Counted from the first letter of the stretch, positions 49,608 to 58,710 are shown. The stretch: 64,000 bases of DNA from DASXUX01 sp036504595 (GCA_036504595.1 DASXUX010000095.1:310001-374000); one strand, 5' to 3'. Made by a program: numbers and translations. The notes: generated by a model from the sequence alone, not told the origin.

Positions 49608-50873
49608 CTACTGTTTCTCCGCCATCGCTTGCGCCGGCTTGTCAAACAGCGTCAGCAGCTTGGCCTTGGTCCAGGCTTCATTGGCGTAACCCAGATGTCC
49701 GCCGCGCGGTAGCATAAGGAGTGCTGGAGATTTCGCGAAGGAAGCCTTCAGTGCGGCCAGATCCTCCGGCGTGTTGAACGGATCGTCTTCGGCGATGATG
49801 ACTTGGCTTGTCGCCGGCTGCTTTGCGAGCAGCGTCGGAATCTCCGACGGGCCGGTCAGATCTGAAAGCTGCTGCATGTTTGCTTTACGCTGCCAATACG
49901 GAAACGCCAACTTGTTGATGAAGTCGCAGTAGCCCATGACCTCCGCGTAATCGCGCTTGATGTACTCGGAGTCGAAAGTGTTGCCTTCGGGAAGAATGTG
50001 CATCTTGTACATCTCGTTGTTGCGCACGATCACATCCACCAGGCCAAGACGGAAAAGCGCCGCCAACCCGGCGCGCATCAATCCATCGGGAAACGGCACC
50101 TCTGAGTTCGGATCAACGGGCTTATGGCCGGAGAGTTTATCGGCGAGTTCAGCAAGGGTGTACTGCCAGCGATCCTCACGGAACCAGCGGTCGATCATCT
50201 CGCCCGTAGCTTCGATCTTAATCGGCGGCGAATAAGCCTGAATGGCATCGATAGCGAACGGCAGGTGGCCCTCTTTTGCCATCTGTCCCAGGACGAGCGC
50301 CTCGATGCCGCCGTAGCTCATGCCGACCACGCCGATCTTCGTGATCTTGTCCTTGATGCCGCCCTGCTCAATAAATGCCGCAACGATGTCGCGAATGGCT
50401 TCGCTTTCCGAAACCAGGTTTCCGGTCACGCCGCGTCCGGCCAGCTCCGTGAAGGCCGGCGTGAAGGTTGAGTCAAACGACAAGACGTGGTAGCCAGCCG
50501 CCGCATACCACGACGGCCAGAGTTTCCCAAGGTCTCCGTCCGCGCGGCCGTCGATGCCCAGCAGCACCACGACCAGCGGCGCGGCGCGATCCTGCAGCAC
50601 CACGCGCACGGGAAATTTCTGCCGGAAGTTCTCCACTTTCAGCTTGATCTTCTTCTGGCTTTTCAGTTCAACGTTTTTGATCGCAAGATAGCCAGCGATC
50701 GTTGCGTAAAGCCCGTTGCTGTACTTGAACTCGTAGGGCGGCAGCTTATCGCTTGCCGGCATGCTGTGCTCTTCGCTGCCGGCCATTGCCGTGCGGGCGA
50801 TCGGCGCGGTCAAAACCGCGCAAACCAACGCAACGAGCAGAAGACCGGAGTTTCTCAATGCACGAAAGTACAT
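49608..50873 (-). CDS. Secreted alpha/beta hydrolase (paralogue of 21792-23171)
   Basis: A 421-residue exported hydrolase starting at the ATG ending at 50873; the signal peptide runs to about residue 31 (cleavage near TAMAG). The nucleophile elbow is GMSYG in GVVGMSYGGIEALVL, the acid probably in AEDDPFNTPEDL, and the histidine in PRGGHLGYANEAW. It shares the FKYSNGLYATIAGYLA entry segment, KKIKLKV, LVVVLLGIDG and the LSFDSTFTPAFTEL region with the gene at 21792, so the two are duplicates within one family about 26 kb apart. The substrate is unknown. Confidence 0.83.
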   Translation of the reverse strand: MYFRALRNSGLLLVALVCAVLTAPIARTAMAGSEEHSMPASDKLPPYEFKYSNGLYATIAGYLAIKNVELKSQKKIKLKVENFRQKFPVRVVLQDRAAPLVVVLLGIDGRADGDLGKLWPSWYAAAGYHVLSFDSTFTPAFTELAGRGVTGNLVSESEAIRDIVAAFIEQGGIKDKITKIGVVGMSYGGIEALVLGQMAKEGHLPFAIDAIQAYSPPIKIEATGEMIDRWFREDRWQYTLAELADKLSGHKPVDPNSEVPFPDGLMRAGLAALFRLGLVDVIVRNNEMYKMHILPEGNTFDSEYIKRDYAEVMGYCDFINKLAFPYWQRKANMQQLSDLTGPSEIPTLLAKQPATSQVIIAEDDPFNTPEDLAALKASFAKSPALLMLPRGGHLGYANEAWTKAKLLTLFDKPAQAMAEKQ

Positions 50874-51207
50874 CAAACCCCCTGACCAGGCCCAACCTGC
50901 AATTCAGTTTCCGAAGATGACGGAGGGCAGGATTGAAATGCCTCCAATACGTACGATTCTACGAACGAGTTCGCTCCATGCAAATATTTTTCGTCAATCC
51001 GCGCACGCATGAAGACTGAAAATTCCGCGCAAAATCAGAGCACTGCCGAACGCCATTCAAGACTTAGAACTAGAAACTGAGCACTCGGGTTCGTACGCGG
51101 GCCAGGTTGCGGCCGAGGCCTGAAAGACGCTGAAAAGACTCCCTTGCCGCTTGACGTTGCCGCAGCCCCTGCTAAAAAGACTTTCCTCTGCCTGTCTCAC
51201 GCCCGGT
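50874..51207. other. Gap without a gene
   Basis: No coding frame with a ribosome site is seen. It contains a weak heptamer series at 51062-51084 (ACTTAGA, ACTAGAA, ACTGAGC) and the tRNA promoter. A clear promoter for the hydrolase gene was not found. Confidence 0.5.
51151..51178 (+). promoter_or_regulatory. Promoter of the tRNA gene
   Basis: TTGACG at 51151-51156 and TAAAAA at 51173-51178 with a 16-bp spacer, 30 bp before the tRNA 5' end. Confidence 0.45.
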
Positions 51208-51283
51208 GCCGGCGTAGCTCAGTTGGTAGAGCAATGGAATCATAATCCATGTGTCGGGGGTTCAAATCCCTCCGCCGGTACCA
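51208..51283 (+). tRNA. tRNA-Met (CAT)
   Basis: A complete 76-base cloverleaf with encoded CCA. Acceptor GCCGGCG pairs with CGCCGGT (a G-T pair at 1-72). The anticodon stem ATGGA/TCCAT encloses ATCATAA, giving anticodon CAT. The T arm is GGGGG-TTCAAAT-CCCTC. The 1-72 pair argues against initiator tRNA only weakly; an elongator Met tRNA is most likely, and Ile2 (lysidine-modified CAT) cannot be excluded. Confidence 0.93.
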
Positions 51284-51356
51284 TATTCATAAACCATCAT
51301 TGAGCCCAATACCTCGACAACAATCGGCTTCGCACTGCATTCCCCGGCATTTCAGT

Positions 51357-51384
51357 TTGCAACAGCGCTGTATAGCTCTATTCT
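51357..51384 (+). promoter_or_regulatory. Possible promoter of the aspS leader
   Basis: TTGCAA at 51357-51362 and TATTCT at 51379-51384 with a 16-bp spacer, directly before the hairpin at 51396-51443. Confidence 0.35.
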
Positions 51385-51395
51385 AGTGACGTGGA

Positions 51396-51443
51396 CCCGG
51401 CAGTGTTCCCTGATGCAGGGAGCATGACCGGGCCGGTTTTTTT
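51396..51443 (+). terminator. Terminator-like hairpin in front of aspS
   Basis: The outer stem CCCGG/CCGGG and inner stem TCCCTG-ATG-CAGGGA end in seven T. It either ends the tRNA transcript or attenuates aspS. Confidence 0.7.
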
Positions 51444-51459
51444 GGCGGATAGCTTTTCA

Positions 51460-51492
51460 AGACTCTAGACTCCAAATTCTAGACTCCAGACT
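51460..51492 (+). repeat. Heptamer array, AGACTCC type (5 units), next to the aspS ribosome site
   Basis: AGACTCT, AGACTCC, AAATTCT, AGACTCC, AGACTGA lead directly into the GAAGGAGA ribosome site. Confidence 0.7.
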
Positions 51493-51505
51493 GAAGGAGA
51501 ACGCC

Positions 51506-53341
51506 GTGCCTCTGCGTCCCAACAAATACCGTACACATACCTGCGGCGAACTGCGACACGACGATGTCGGCAAGACCGTTCGCGTCTCGGGCTGGGTGCA
51601 CACCAATCGCGATATGGGCGGCGTCGTATTCATTGACTTGCGCGATAAGTACGGTCTCACACAGGTCGTCTTCGACCCGCAGCGCTGCGGCGCCGAACTG
51701 CACGATGAAGCGGCCAAGCTGCGGGGCGAGTGGGTCATCAGCGTCGAGGGCACTGTCAACCTGCGGCCCGATGGCACGCACAATGAGAAACTGGTGACCG
51801 GCGCCGTCGAAGTGGACGCCACCAGCATGACGGTGCTCAACCGCGCCAAGACTCCGCCAATTGAAATCCGCGACGACCTGCTGGCCAACGACGACATTCG
51901 TTTGCAGTACCGCTACCTGGACCTGCGCCGCGGTGCGATGCAGAAGCTCCTGACGTTGCGCCACCAGGCCGCTCAGACCACGCGTCAGTATCTTTCGTCA
52001 CAGGGCTTTACCGAAGTCGAGACGCCATTTCTGGTCAAGTACACACCGGGCGGCGCCCGCAACTTCATGGTGCCTTCGCGCCTGAACAAGGGCAAGTTCT
52101 ACGCTCTGGCCGAAAGCCCGCAGCTCTTTAAGCAGCTTCTCATGGTCGCCGGCACGGACCGCTATTTCCAGGTTGTGCGCTGCTTCCGCGATGAAGACCT
52201 GCGCATCGATCGTCAGCCTGAATTCACGCAGGTGGACGTGGAAATGTCGTACGTTGAACAAGACGACATTTTTGCGGCTATCGAGGGCCTCGTCGCCGCT
52301 CTCCTTAAGGAGTGCAAAGGCATCGAACTGAAGCTGCCGCTTGAGCGCCTGCCGTTCGATGAATCGATGCGGCGCTACGGCAATGACAAACCTGACCGGC
52401 GCTTTGGACTGGAACACGTCGATCTCACCGAACTTGTAAAGAAGTTCGATGGCGGCGGCCTTCGACTAATGAAGGGTACCGTGGACTCCGGTGGCATCAT
52501 CAAGGGCATCCGCGTTCCGGCGCAGCACGAACTGCCCCGTGCCCAGATCGATAAGCTCGAAGAATTCTGCAAAGGGATGGGCGCGAAGGGCCTGGCCTGG
52601 GCCAAACTGGACACGGCCGGCAACTGGGCACAGTCTCCATTGGGCAAGCTGATCAAGCCGGATATGCGCGACGCCATCAACGCCGCCATGGGCGGTCAGG
52701 CTGGCGACACGCTCTTCTTCCAGTTTGGCAAGGCCGCGATGGTGCACACAGTGCTGGCCAACCTGCGCGTGCATCTGGCGCGCCGATTTGGCTTGATCCC
52801 CGCGTACGGTTCGGGCGGAAAGTGGGATTGCTTCTGGGTCGTCGATCCGCCGCTCTTCGAATACGACGAAGAAGCCAAAACCTGGGTCGCCGCGCATCAC
52901 GCGTTTACTCATCCACGCGATGAGGACATGCAGTATCTGGAGACGAATCCGGAACGCGTAAAGTGCTGGCGCTACGACCTGGTGCTTAACGGCTACGAAA
53001 TCGCCGGCGGTTCGGTGCGAATCCATAATCCCGAAATGCAGAAGCGCGTCTTCAAGACGCTGGGCATCGGTGACGAAGAAGCCAAGGAAAAGTTCGGCTT
53101 CTTGCTGGAAGCCTTCCAGTATGGCGCCCCGCCGCATGGTGGAATCGCTCTGGGGTTCGACCGCATGGTGTGGCTGTTCAGCGAGTCCGAGTCGATGCGC
53201 GACGTGTTCGCCTTCCCCAAGAACCAGAAGGGCGTGGACATGATGACCGGCGCGCCCGGAACTGTCGATGAACGTCTGTTGAAGGATCTGGCCGTCAAAG
53301 TCGTCGAAGAAGAGAGCAAGCCGGGAGAGAAGAAACCCTGA
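51506..53341 (+). CDS. aspS: Aspartyl-tRNA synthetase
   Basis: A 611-residue class IIb synthetase of bacterial (GAD-containing) type. The GTG start follows GAAGGAGA. The N-terminal OB fold (YRTHTCGELRHDDVGKTVRVSGWVHTNRDMGG) binds the anticodon. Motif 2 is FRDEDLRIDRQPEFTQVD near residue 220, the GAD insertion spans about 290-420, and motif 3 is GIALGFDRMVWLF near residue 553. GAD-type enzymes are either strict or also charge tRNA-Asn; no gatCAB is in the window to decide. A ribosomal-protein-like upstream hairpin may control it. Confidence 0.96.
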   Translation: MPLRPNKYRTHTCGELRHDDVGKTVRVSGWVHTNRDMGGVVFIDLRDKYGLTQVVFDPQRCGAELHDEAAKLRGEWVISVEGTVNLRPDGTHNEKLVTGAVEVDATSMTVLNRAKTPPIEIRDDLLANDDIRLQYRYLDLRRGAMQKLLTLRHQAAQTTRQYLSSQGFTEVETPFLVKYTPGGARNFMVPSRLNKGKFYALAESPQLFKQLLMVAGTDRYFQVVRCFRDEDLRIDRQPEFTQVDVEMSYVEQDDIFAAIEGLVAALLKECKGIELKLPLERLPFDESMRRYGNDKPDRRFGLEHVDLTELVKKFDGGGLRLMKGTVDSGGIIKGIRVPAQHELPRAQIDKLEEFCKGMGAKGLAWAKLDTAGNWAQSPLGKLIKPDMRDAINAAMGGQAGDTLFFQFGKAAMVHTVLANLRVHLARRFGLIPAYGSGGKWDCFWVVDPPLFEYDEEAKTWVAAHHAFTHPRDEDMQYLETNPERVKCWRYDLVLNGYEIAGGSVRIHNPEMQKRVFKTLGIGDEEAKEKFGFLLEAFQYGAPPHGGIALGFDRMVWLFSESESMRDVFAFPKNQKGVDMMTGAPGTVDERLLKDLAVKVVEEESKPGEKKP

Positions 53342-53373
53342 GCGGCCTCGTAACCCCAGCGCGCGGATGTGAA

Positions 53374-54477
53374 ATGAAGCTCTTCAAACACCTGCTTCTG
53401 GCCAGCGTGATCGCAGCCGCTGTTTGTGCGGCGGACGGCCCACCTACGCCGTTGCCAACCGTTCCGCAGAAAGCCCCGTTCTACCTGATCGTCGATTATC
53501 TCCCTGCGGCGATCTACGACAGCGACGCGCTCGTGGCTTCCCTTCGCATCGAGAACACCACCGGCAAGGAAGCTAAACTCGATGGCGTCTGCTCCGCGCT
53601 GGATGCCAAAGGCGCGGCAAAAGAAGAGCGCAAAAACGCGTTGACGGTCGCGGCGTCCGGCTTCACACACTGGCCGATCAACATTCCTATAGACGGTTGC
53701 ACGCAACTTCATTTCAACCTGAAGCAGGGCGAACAGAGTGTGGCAAGCGTAAAAGTTCGCCTGCTGCAGGAAGAAGCGCCGTGGCCGGCGACGCGCATTA
53801 CGGGCGGACATCTTCAAGTTGCCGATACTGGCGAGATACTCCTTCCGGTGACGAGCAAAGTTAAAGCGGCCGATGAAGACCGCGCGTTCGCACCCATCAA
53901 GTCGATTCTGCACAAGGTCGCAACCTCGTCGGCTGCCGCGGGATTGGTTTTCGTTCCCGCACGCTGGCGGCTTAACGCGGCGGAAACTGGCCTGCAACTC
54001 AACACGCTCGGCCCGATTCTTCCCAATGGCGTGCCGCCCGTGCTATGTGCCGCCGATCAGGTGCTCACGCGCGCCGCGGCGGTCATTGCCGCCAACGCCA
54101 AGGCCGGGCAGGCCGGCGTAGCCGTGCAATATATTGTGCTGTGTTTGCCGCCGGAAGACTTCGACGTCGCCACCGATCCGCGAGTTTATCGCACGGTCTT
54201 GGACGCACTCTTAGCGCGGCTGAATCTGCTGCCGCTGGGCAAAGTGGTTGTCGTGCCGCCCATCCAGTACGGCGTGCGCGAGAAGTATCGCCAGACGATC
54301 TGGCGCGAAGTCAGAGAGTCCACCGCGGGACACCGGATTCGAATGGGCGATGGCAGCGAACTGCTGGAGGAACGGCTCTGGCGAGTAGACATGTCCTCGT
54401 CTGGCGCTTACGGTCAGGCGCCGAACGCCGGTGGGCTGAAAAAGACCGAGCAGTGGCTGTTGAATCTGATACCATAA
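53374..54477 (+). CDS. Secreted protein of unknown function (367 aa)
   Basis: Residues 1-20 form a signal peptide (MKLFKHLLLASVIAAAVCAAD). An immunoglobulin-like first half (LIVDYLPAAIYDSDALVASLRIENTTGKE) is followed by an alpha/beta domain from about residue 170 to the end (GLVFVPARWRLNAAE, YIVLCLPPEDFD, LPLGKVVVVPPIQYG). The second half reads like an SGNH/GDSL-type fold without the clear GDS motif. I do not recognise the family. It follows aspS by 32 bp and may be co-transcribed. Confidence 0.75.
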   Translation: MKLFKHLLLASVIAAAVCAADGPPTPLPTVPQKAPFYLIVDYLPAAIYDSDALVASLRIENTTGKEAKLDGVCSALDAKGAAKEERKNALTVAASGFTHWPINIPIDGCTQLHFNLKQGEQSVASVKVRLLQEEAPWPATRITGGHLQVADTGEILLPVTSKVKAADEDRAFAPIKSILHKVATSSAAAGLVFVPARWRLNAAETGLQLNTLGPILPNGVPPVLCAADQVLTRAAAVIAANAKAGQAGVAVQYIVLCLPPEDFDVATDPRVYRTVLDALLARLNLLPLGKVVVVPPIQYGVREKYRQTIWREVRESTAGHRIRMGDGSELLEERLWRVDMSSSGAYGQAPNAGGLKKTEQWLLNLIP

Positions 54478-54482
54478 AAGCT

Positions 54483-54580
54483 TGTCCGTCGTCAGGAGTC
54501 CGTTGTCCGTCGTTGCGGCGCCGCTGTGTCAGATTGCGCTGCCGATACAACGATCAACTGACAGCGGACACCGGACAATG
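54483..54580. repeat. Degenerate inverted repeat pair, GTCCGTC/GGACA type
   Basis: The left arm 54483-54517 (TTGTCCGTCGTCAGGAGTCC...) and right arm 54559-54580 (GACAGCGGACACCGGACAAT) lie between co-directional genes. The units are less regular than elsewhere. Confidence 0.6.
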
Positions 54581-54589
54581 GGCGAGTGA

Positions 54590-55843
54590 ATGTACCCGAC
54601 GCAGTTACATAGCTATCTTCTCTGGCGCTCATCGGTAAACCCCGACGCGCAGCGGCTCGTGAACTGGCGGTATACGGCTGCAGTGTCGCTGATTCCGGCG
54701 ATGATGGTCGGTATTTTTGTCTTCGGCTGGTGGGCCGCCTGGGTTCTGTTTCTTTCGGTCGCCAGCGCTCTGATCACAGACGTTCTTGTTCATCGTTTTC
54801 TCTACCCGGATTCCCCGGGCACTCGCGATGGCACATGGATTCTCACTGGACTGCTGCTCGGACTGCTCCTGCCGCCCAACGTGCCGTGGATCTTTCCGAT
54901 CGTGGGCGCCAGCGCCGCAGTCTTCCTCGGCAAACATTATCTCTCCGTTGATGGCATGCCGTGGCTACAGCCGGCCGCTGTCGGACTTCTCCTGCTGAAC
55001 CTCCTGGGATTCGGCTTCTGGAGTTCCAACCCCATGTTGGGGCTGAAAGATGGACAGCCGCATTGGCCGGTGTTGACGCGCGAGATTGAGCCGTCCATCG
55101 AAGGACGCTCGAAGCCCGAAGCTGTCATGAAACTGTTGCGTGACTTCTTTGGCGGCGATAACCGAAAATCCGTGACGCCGCTCACCTACCAGCAGTCCAT
55201 GACTGATCGAGGGGAACCTCCTACCTTGCCCGACGGCTCGGTAGCGGAGGCCAAACACAAGGCCCGCCCGATCGATCTGGTCAAATCTTTGCCCGCCACA
55301 CCTTTCCACAGAGTAACGATCCCCGGCGATTCGCACCGCTATGAAACCGCGGATATGCTCCAGGGGTACGTGCCGGCGACAATCGGCGGTTCGAGCGTGC
55401 TGGCCATCGGTTTTGGAGTGCTGCTGTTGCTGTTCGCCGGAGCGGTCTCCCCGGTGATTCCGGTAATGGCGTTGGCCACGATGTTCGCCGTATTGCACTT
55501 TCTGGCGTGGCTCTATGGCGGAGTCCCAGACGCTCGCGTTATCGCGCCCAACATCGTCGTTCACCTGCTGACGGGCAGCACGGTCCTTGCGATCTTCTAT
55601 CTCGCAGCCTCTCCGACGACGGCGGCGCGCTCGTTCATGGGGAAGCTCTACATGGGCGTGGCGTTTGGCGTTTTGGAAGTCCTGCTGCGAATCTTCTTGC
55701 CGCTGCCCGAAGCGCTATTTCTCAGCGTCATCATCATTCAGGCCTGCGCGTTCTTCATTGATCAGTGGCTGGCGCCGCCACGCGAAGAAAACCGGGCGAC
55801 CAACGGCACGACGATCAGTTCGTCCACGGTCGGGCGGTTATAA
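54590..55843 (+). CDS. RnfD/NqrB-like membrane protein
   Basis: A 417-residue protein with about ten transmembrane helices. The first block (LVNWRYTAAVSLIPAMMVGIFVFG, then DGTWILTGLLLGLLLPPNVPW) and the last (ASPTTAARSFMGKLYMGVAFGVLEVLLRIFLPLPEALFLSVII) match RnfD, the FMN-bearing subunit of the Rnf ferredoxin:NAD+ complex. A long soluble insertion sits at about residues 150-260. No other rnf gene is near, so it may be an Rnf part encoded apart or a separate relative. The flavin-linking threonine could not be placed with confidence. Confidence 0.8.
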   Translation: MYPTQLHSYLLWRSSVNPDAQRLVNWRYTAAVSLIPAMMVGIFVFGWWAAWVLFLSVASALITDVLVHRFLYPDSPGTRDGTWILTGLLLGLLLPPNVPWIFPIVGASAAVFLGKHYLSVDGMPWLQPAAVGLLLLNLLGFGFWSSNPMLGLKDGQPHWPVLTREIEPSIEGRSKPEAVMKLLRDFFGGDNRKSVTPLTYQQSMTDRGEPPTLPDGSVAEAKHKARPIDLVKSLPATPFHRVTIPGDSHRYETADMLQGYVPATIGGSSVLAIGFGVLLLLFAGAVSPVIPVMALATMFAVLHFLAWLYGGVPDARVIAPNIVVHLLTGSTVLAIFYLAASPTTAARSFMGKLYMGVAFGVLEVLLRIFLPLPEALFLSVIIIQACAFFIDQWLAPPREENRATNGTTISSSTVGRL

Positions 55844-55849
55844 AAACGT

Positions 55850-55949
55850 CGAGGAATCGAGTAGTCCAGGAGTCGAGAAGTCTGTGGACTGTGTGTACTT
55901 GCCAACGATCGACTTCTTGACTTCTCGACTTCTGGACTCCTGGACTTTC
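55850..55949. repeat. Inverted pair of octamer/heptamer arrays, GACTTCTG type
   Basis: The left arm 55850-55882 (GAGTAGTCCAGGAGTCGAGA type) and right arm 55910-55949 (GACTTCTC, GACTTCTG, GACTCCTG, GACTTTCG) lie between rnfD-like and GH57. The right arm ends at the GH57 start. Confidence 0.88.
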
Positions 55950-55954
55950 GTTTT

Positions 55955-58168
55955 ATGACCATCCCGCTTTCGATCATCTGGCATCAACATCAGCCTTTCT
56001 ATCGCGATCTGGTTTCTGGCGAAATGGTGTTGCCCTGGGTGCGCTTGCATGGCGTGAAGGATTACTATGGCATGGCGCGCCTGATCAGCGAATGCCCGGA
56101 GATGCGCTGCACCATCAATGTCGTCCCCTCGCTGCTCGTACAACTCATCGCGTACCTGGAACAGAATGGCAGCGATCCGTTTCTCAGAAGGACGCTCATC
56201 AATGCCGACGCTTTGAGCGCCGAGGATGCCATCTTCATCCTCGATCATTTCTTCATGGCGCAGTGGGATCGGATGGTGCGAATCTATCCGCGCTATGCGG
56301 AACTGCTCGAGATGCGCCGCTTCGGCCGGGCCACGGCGCGAGCGGCGACTGCCTTCTACAAAGTTCAAGACTTCAGGGACCTTCAGGTCTGGTTCAATCT
56401 CGCGTGGTTTCATCCGGTGAGCTTTGAGGAATCCCAAGGACTACGGGATCTGCGCAAGAAAGGCCGCGATTTTACCGAAGGCGACAAGGCCTTCGTTCTG
56501 CAAGAACAGCGAAACGTGCTGGCCAAGGTCATCCCGCTGCATAAGGAGCTGGCGGCGCGCGGGCAGATCGAACTGACGACAACGCCCTTCTATCATCCCA
56601 TTTTGCCGCTGCTGTGCGATATGCGCTCCTGCCAGGTGGCGATGCCGAACAATCCGCTGCCGAGCGGCCATGTGGCGCTGCTCGAAGATGCTGAGACTCA
56701 CGTGCGGAAAGCCGTCGAGTACCACCGGCAGGTTTTCGGAACTCCGCCGCAAGGCATGTGGCCGGCGGAAGGCTCTGTGAGCCCCGATGTCGTTCCTATT
56801 TTTGCGCGAAACGGCATTCGCTGGATCGCGACGGATGAGGAAATTCTCGCGCACTCGCTCGGCACGAAGCTGCGCAGCGGCATGGGCAGGATCGAGCACG
56901 CGGAGCTTCTATACCGACCGTGGCAGCTTGAGTCGCAAGGCGCAAAGCTCACCTGCTGCTTCCGCGACCACCATCTCTCGGACCTGATCGGATTTCAATA
57001 CCAAAGCTGGGACGGGGACGCCGCCGCGACGGATTTTCTGGCGCAAGTGCAAGCCAGCGCGAAGGACTCTCCTGCTGGCGCCGAAACACTCGCTTCTGTC
57101 ATTCTCGATGGCGAGAACTGCTGGGAGCATTACCCCGAGCAAGGCGTCGCGTTTCTGCGCGGCCTCTACAGGCGCCTGGAGAAAACCCACGGCGGAATCA
57201 CGCCGGTGCGCGTGAGCGATTTTCTGCAGGAGCACCCGCCGACTCGAAAAGTCGAAAAGCTGTTCTCGGGTTCCTGGATCAATCACGACTTCTACATCTG
57301 GGTTGGCCATTCCGAAGACCGCCGCGCCTGGGAGTACGTGTACCGCACGCGCGAGGATCTTGTGGCCGCCACCCGCGCGCGAGGAGATGCCGCCGCGCAG
57401 GACCCAGCGATTACGCAGGCGTGGGAAGAACTGTACGTCGCGGAAGGTTCGGACTGGTATTGGTGGTATGGCGACGATCACACCTCCGGCGACGACGACA
57501 CCTTCGACTACATCTTCCGCACGCATCTCATCAACGTCTACAAGTTCATTGGCCAGATGCCGCCGTTCTTCTTGAGCCTGCCGGTGCGCGGCGGGGCGCG
57601 AGCGGGCCGGTTTAGCGGCCCCATCGCCAGTCTGCAGATCAACGTGGACGGACGCTGCACGAACTACTTCGAATGGCTCGCCGCGGGACGCTATCGCGCT
57701 GACAAAGAAGGTGGCGTGATGACGGCCGCGGGCGCTTCGATGGTCGAGCAGATTTACTTCGGCTACGACGCAGCGGCGCTCTGCCTGCGGATCGATATCC
57801 GCGACATCGCCAGTTCGGACGATCCGTCCAAACCTGAACGCCCCGTCGGCTCGCGAATTGTACGGCAACTGTCTGTGCATTTCCCGGAGCTCAAGCAGTC
57901 CTTTGCTCTGGAGCCGCTTGCGACCGGCCATCGCCTGCTGGACGGAAAATGGGCGCCGAGCGCCGCCGCATCCATCGAGGTTGCGTGGGACGAACTGGTC
58001 GAAATGCGGATTCCGTTCGCCGCGCTGGGCGTGAAGGAAGGACAGGATCTGGCCTTTTACGTTGAAGTCGATGCGATGGGCCGCGCCAGCGAGCGCTATC
58101 CACGCGCGTGGCCGTTGCAGTTGACCGTGCCGTCTCCGAATGTGCGCGAGCAGGAGTGGATGGTGTGA
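55955..58168 (+). CDS. Glycoside hydrolase family 57 protein
   Basis: A 737-residue GH57 enzyme (alpha-amylase, 4-alpha-glucanotransferase or branching-type). It begins PLSIIWHQHQPFYRDL, region 1 of the family. The nucleophile glutamate lies in GMWPAEGSVSPDVV near residue 273 and the acid in VILDGENCWEHYPEQG near residue 388. Residues about 545-737 are a C-terminal beta domain (SLQINVDGRCTNYFEW to the end) seen in amylopullulanase-like members. No signal peptide is present, so intracellular glucan is the likely substrate, in line with glgP. Its start lies six bases after a heptamer arm. Confidence 0.92.
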   Translation: MTIPLSIIWHQHQPFYRDLVSGEMVLPWVRLHGVKDYYGMARLISECPEMRCTINVVPSLLVQLIAYLEQNGSDPFLRRTLINADALSAEDAIFILDHFFMAQWDRMVRIYPRYAELLEMRRFGRATARAATAFYKVQDFRDLQVWFNLAWFHPVSFEESQGLRDLRKKGRDFTEGDKAFVLQEQRNVLAKVIPLHKELAARGQIELTTTPFYHPILPLLCDMRSCQVAMPNNPLPSGHVALLEDAETHVRKAVEYHRQVFGTPPQGMWPAEGSVSPDVVPIFARNGIRWIATDEEILAHSLGTKLRSGMGRIEHAELLYRPWQLESQGAKLTCCFRDHHLSDLIGFQYQSWDGDAAATDFLAQVQASAKDSPAGAETLASVILDGENCWEHYPEQGVAFLRGLYRRLEKTHGGITPVRVSDFLQEHPPTRKVEKLFSGSWINHDFYIWVGHSEDRRAWEYVYRTREDLVAATRARGDAAAQDPAITQAWEELYVAEGSDWYWWYGDDHTSGDDDTFDYIFRTHLINVYKFIGQMPPFFLSLPVRGGARAGRFSGPIASLQINVDGRCTNYFEWLAAGRYRADKEGGVMTAAGASMVEQIYFGYDAAALCLRIDIRDIASSDDPSKPERPVGSRIVRQLSVHFPELKQSFALEPLATGHRLLDGKWAPSAAASIEVAWDELVEMRIPFAALGVKEGQDLAFYVEVDAMGRASERYPRAWPLQLTVPSPNVREQEWMV

Positions 58169-58200
58169 GTTGGTGAGTGGTACTTGGTGAGGGGTAGTCT
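58167..58200 (+). repeat. Heptamer array, TGGTGAG/TGGTACT type
   Basis: TGGTGAG, TGGTACT, TGGTGAG, GGGTAGT directly after the GH57 stop; same family as 31855 and the complement at 9847. Confidence 0.75.
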
Positions 58201-58319
58201 GGTGGTCTGGTCGTGTGGGCATGCTGCATGATTGTAATTGCGCGAGGATCGCGTGGTGCGGGCGTAAGTGCAGCGTCGCAGAAGAAGCTGACCCATCCTG
58301 TTGAACGGGTGCCGCCGCG

Positions 58320-58710
58320 AAGGCGCGTCGGAACGGCGACAGCGTTGTTCGTAGCCCCGGAGGGGCGTTACACGGGTAGCCCACGGCGTCAGCCGTGGGG
58401 CCGTACAAACCCCGATGTGCCGAAGCCCCGGAGGGGCGATACAATTCACGGTTTGTGTCGCCTCTCCGAGGCTACGGTTATCGGGCTGACGCAGCCCCGC
58501 AGCTTACGCTGCGGGCTACCCGTGTATCGCCGCTCCGCGGCTGCGAACAGCAGGCATCGACCAGTGCGACGCGGTTGACGGGTCAACGTCTGTTGCGGCG
58601 GTGTGCTGTTACTTGCCCCGAATGGGGCAACCGTTAATAGCCAGGAGCGGGAGCCCCTGGTAAGCGGAGTTCCAAAAGTGCGAGCCCTGTAAGGGCGACC
58701 GAATTGAGCT
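58320..58710. repeat. Cluster of small hairpin repeats before lipB
   Basis: The 548-bp gap between GH57 and lipB holds no gene. It is a string of palindromes: GCCCCGGAGGGGC (twice), CCCACGG/CCGTGGG, CGCAGCTTACGCTGCG, CGCCGCTCCGCGGC, TTGCCCCGAATGGGGCAA and GCCCTGTAAGGGC. Units have different sequences but similar size (12-20 bp). Confidence 0.8.

Noticed and set aside
51208..51283. Initiator tRNA-fMet
   Set aside because: The three G-C pairs of the anticodon stem that mark initiators are missing and the acceptor begins with a paired G.
51285..51505. T-box leader upstream of aspS
   Set aside because: No TGG-containing T-box sequence and no specifier loop could be found; only the terminator-like hairpin is present.
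56909..58444. A minus-strand open frame of 511 codons
   Set aside because: It is antisense to GH57 and runs into the hairpin cluster.
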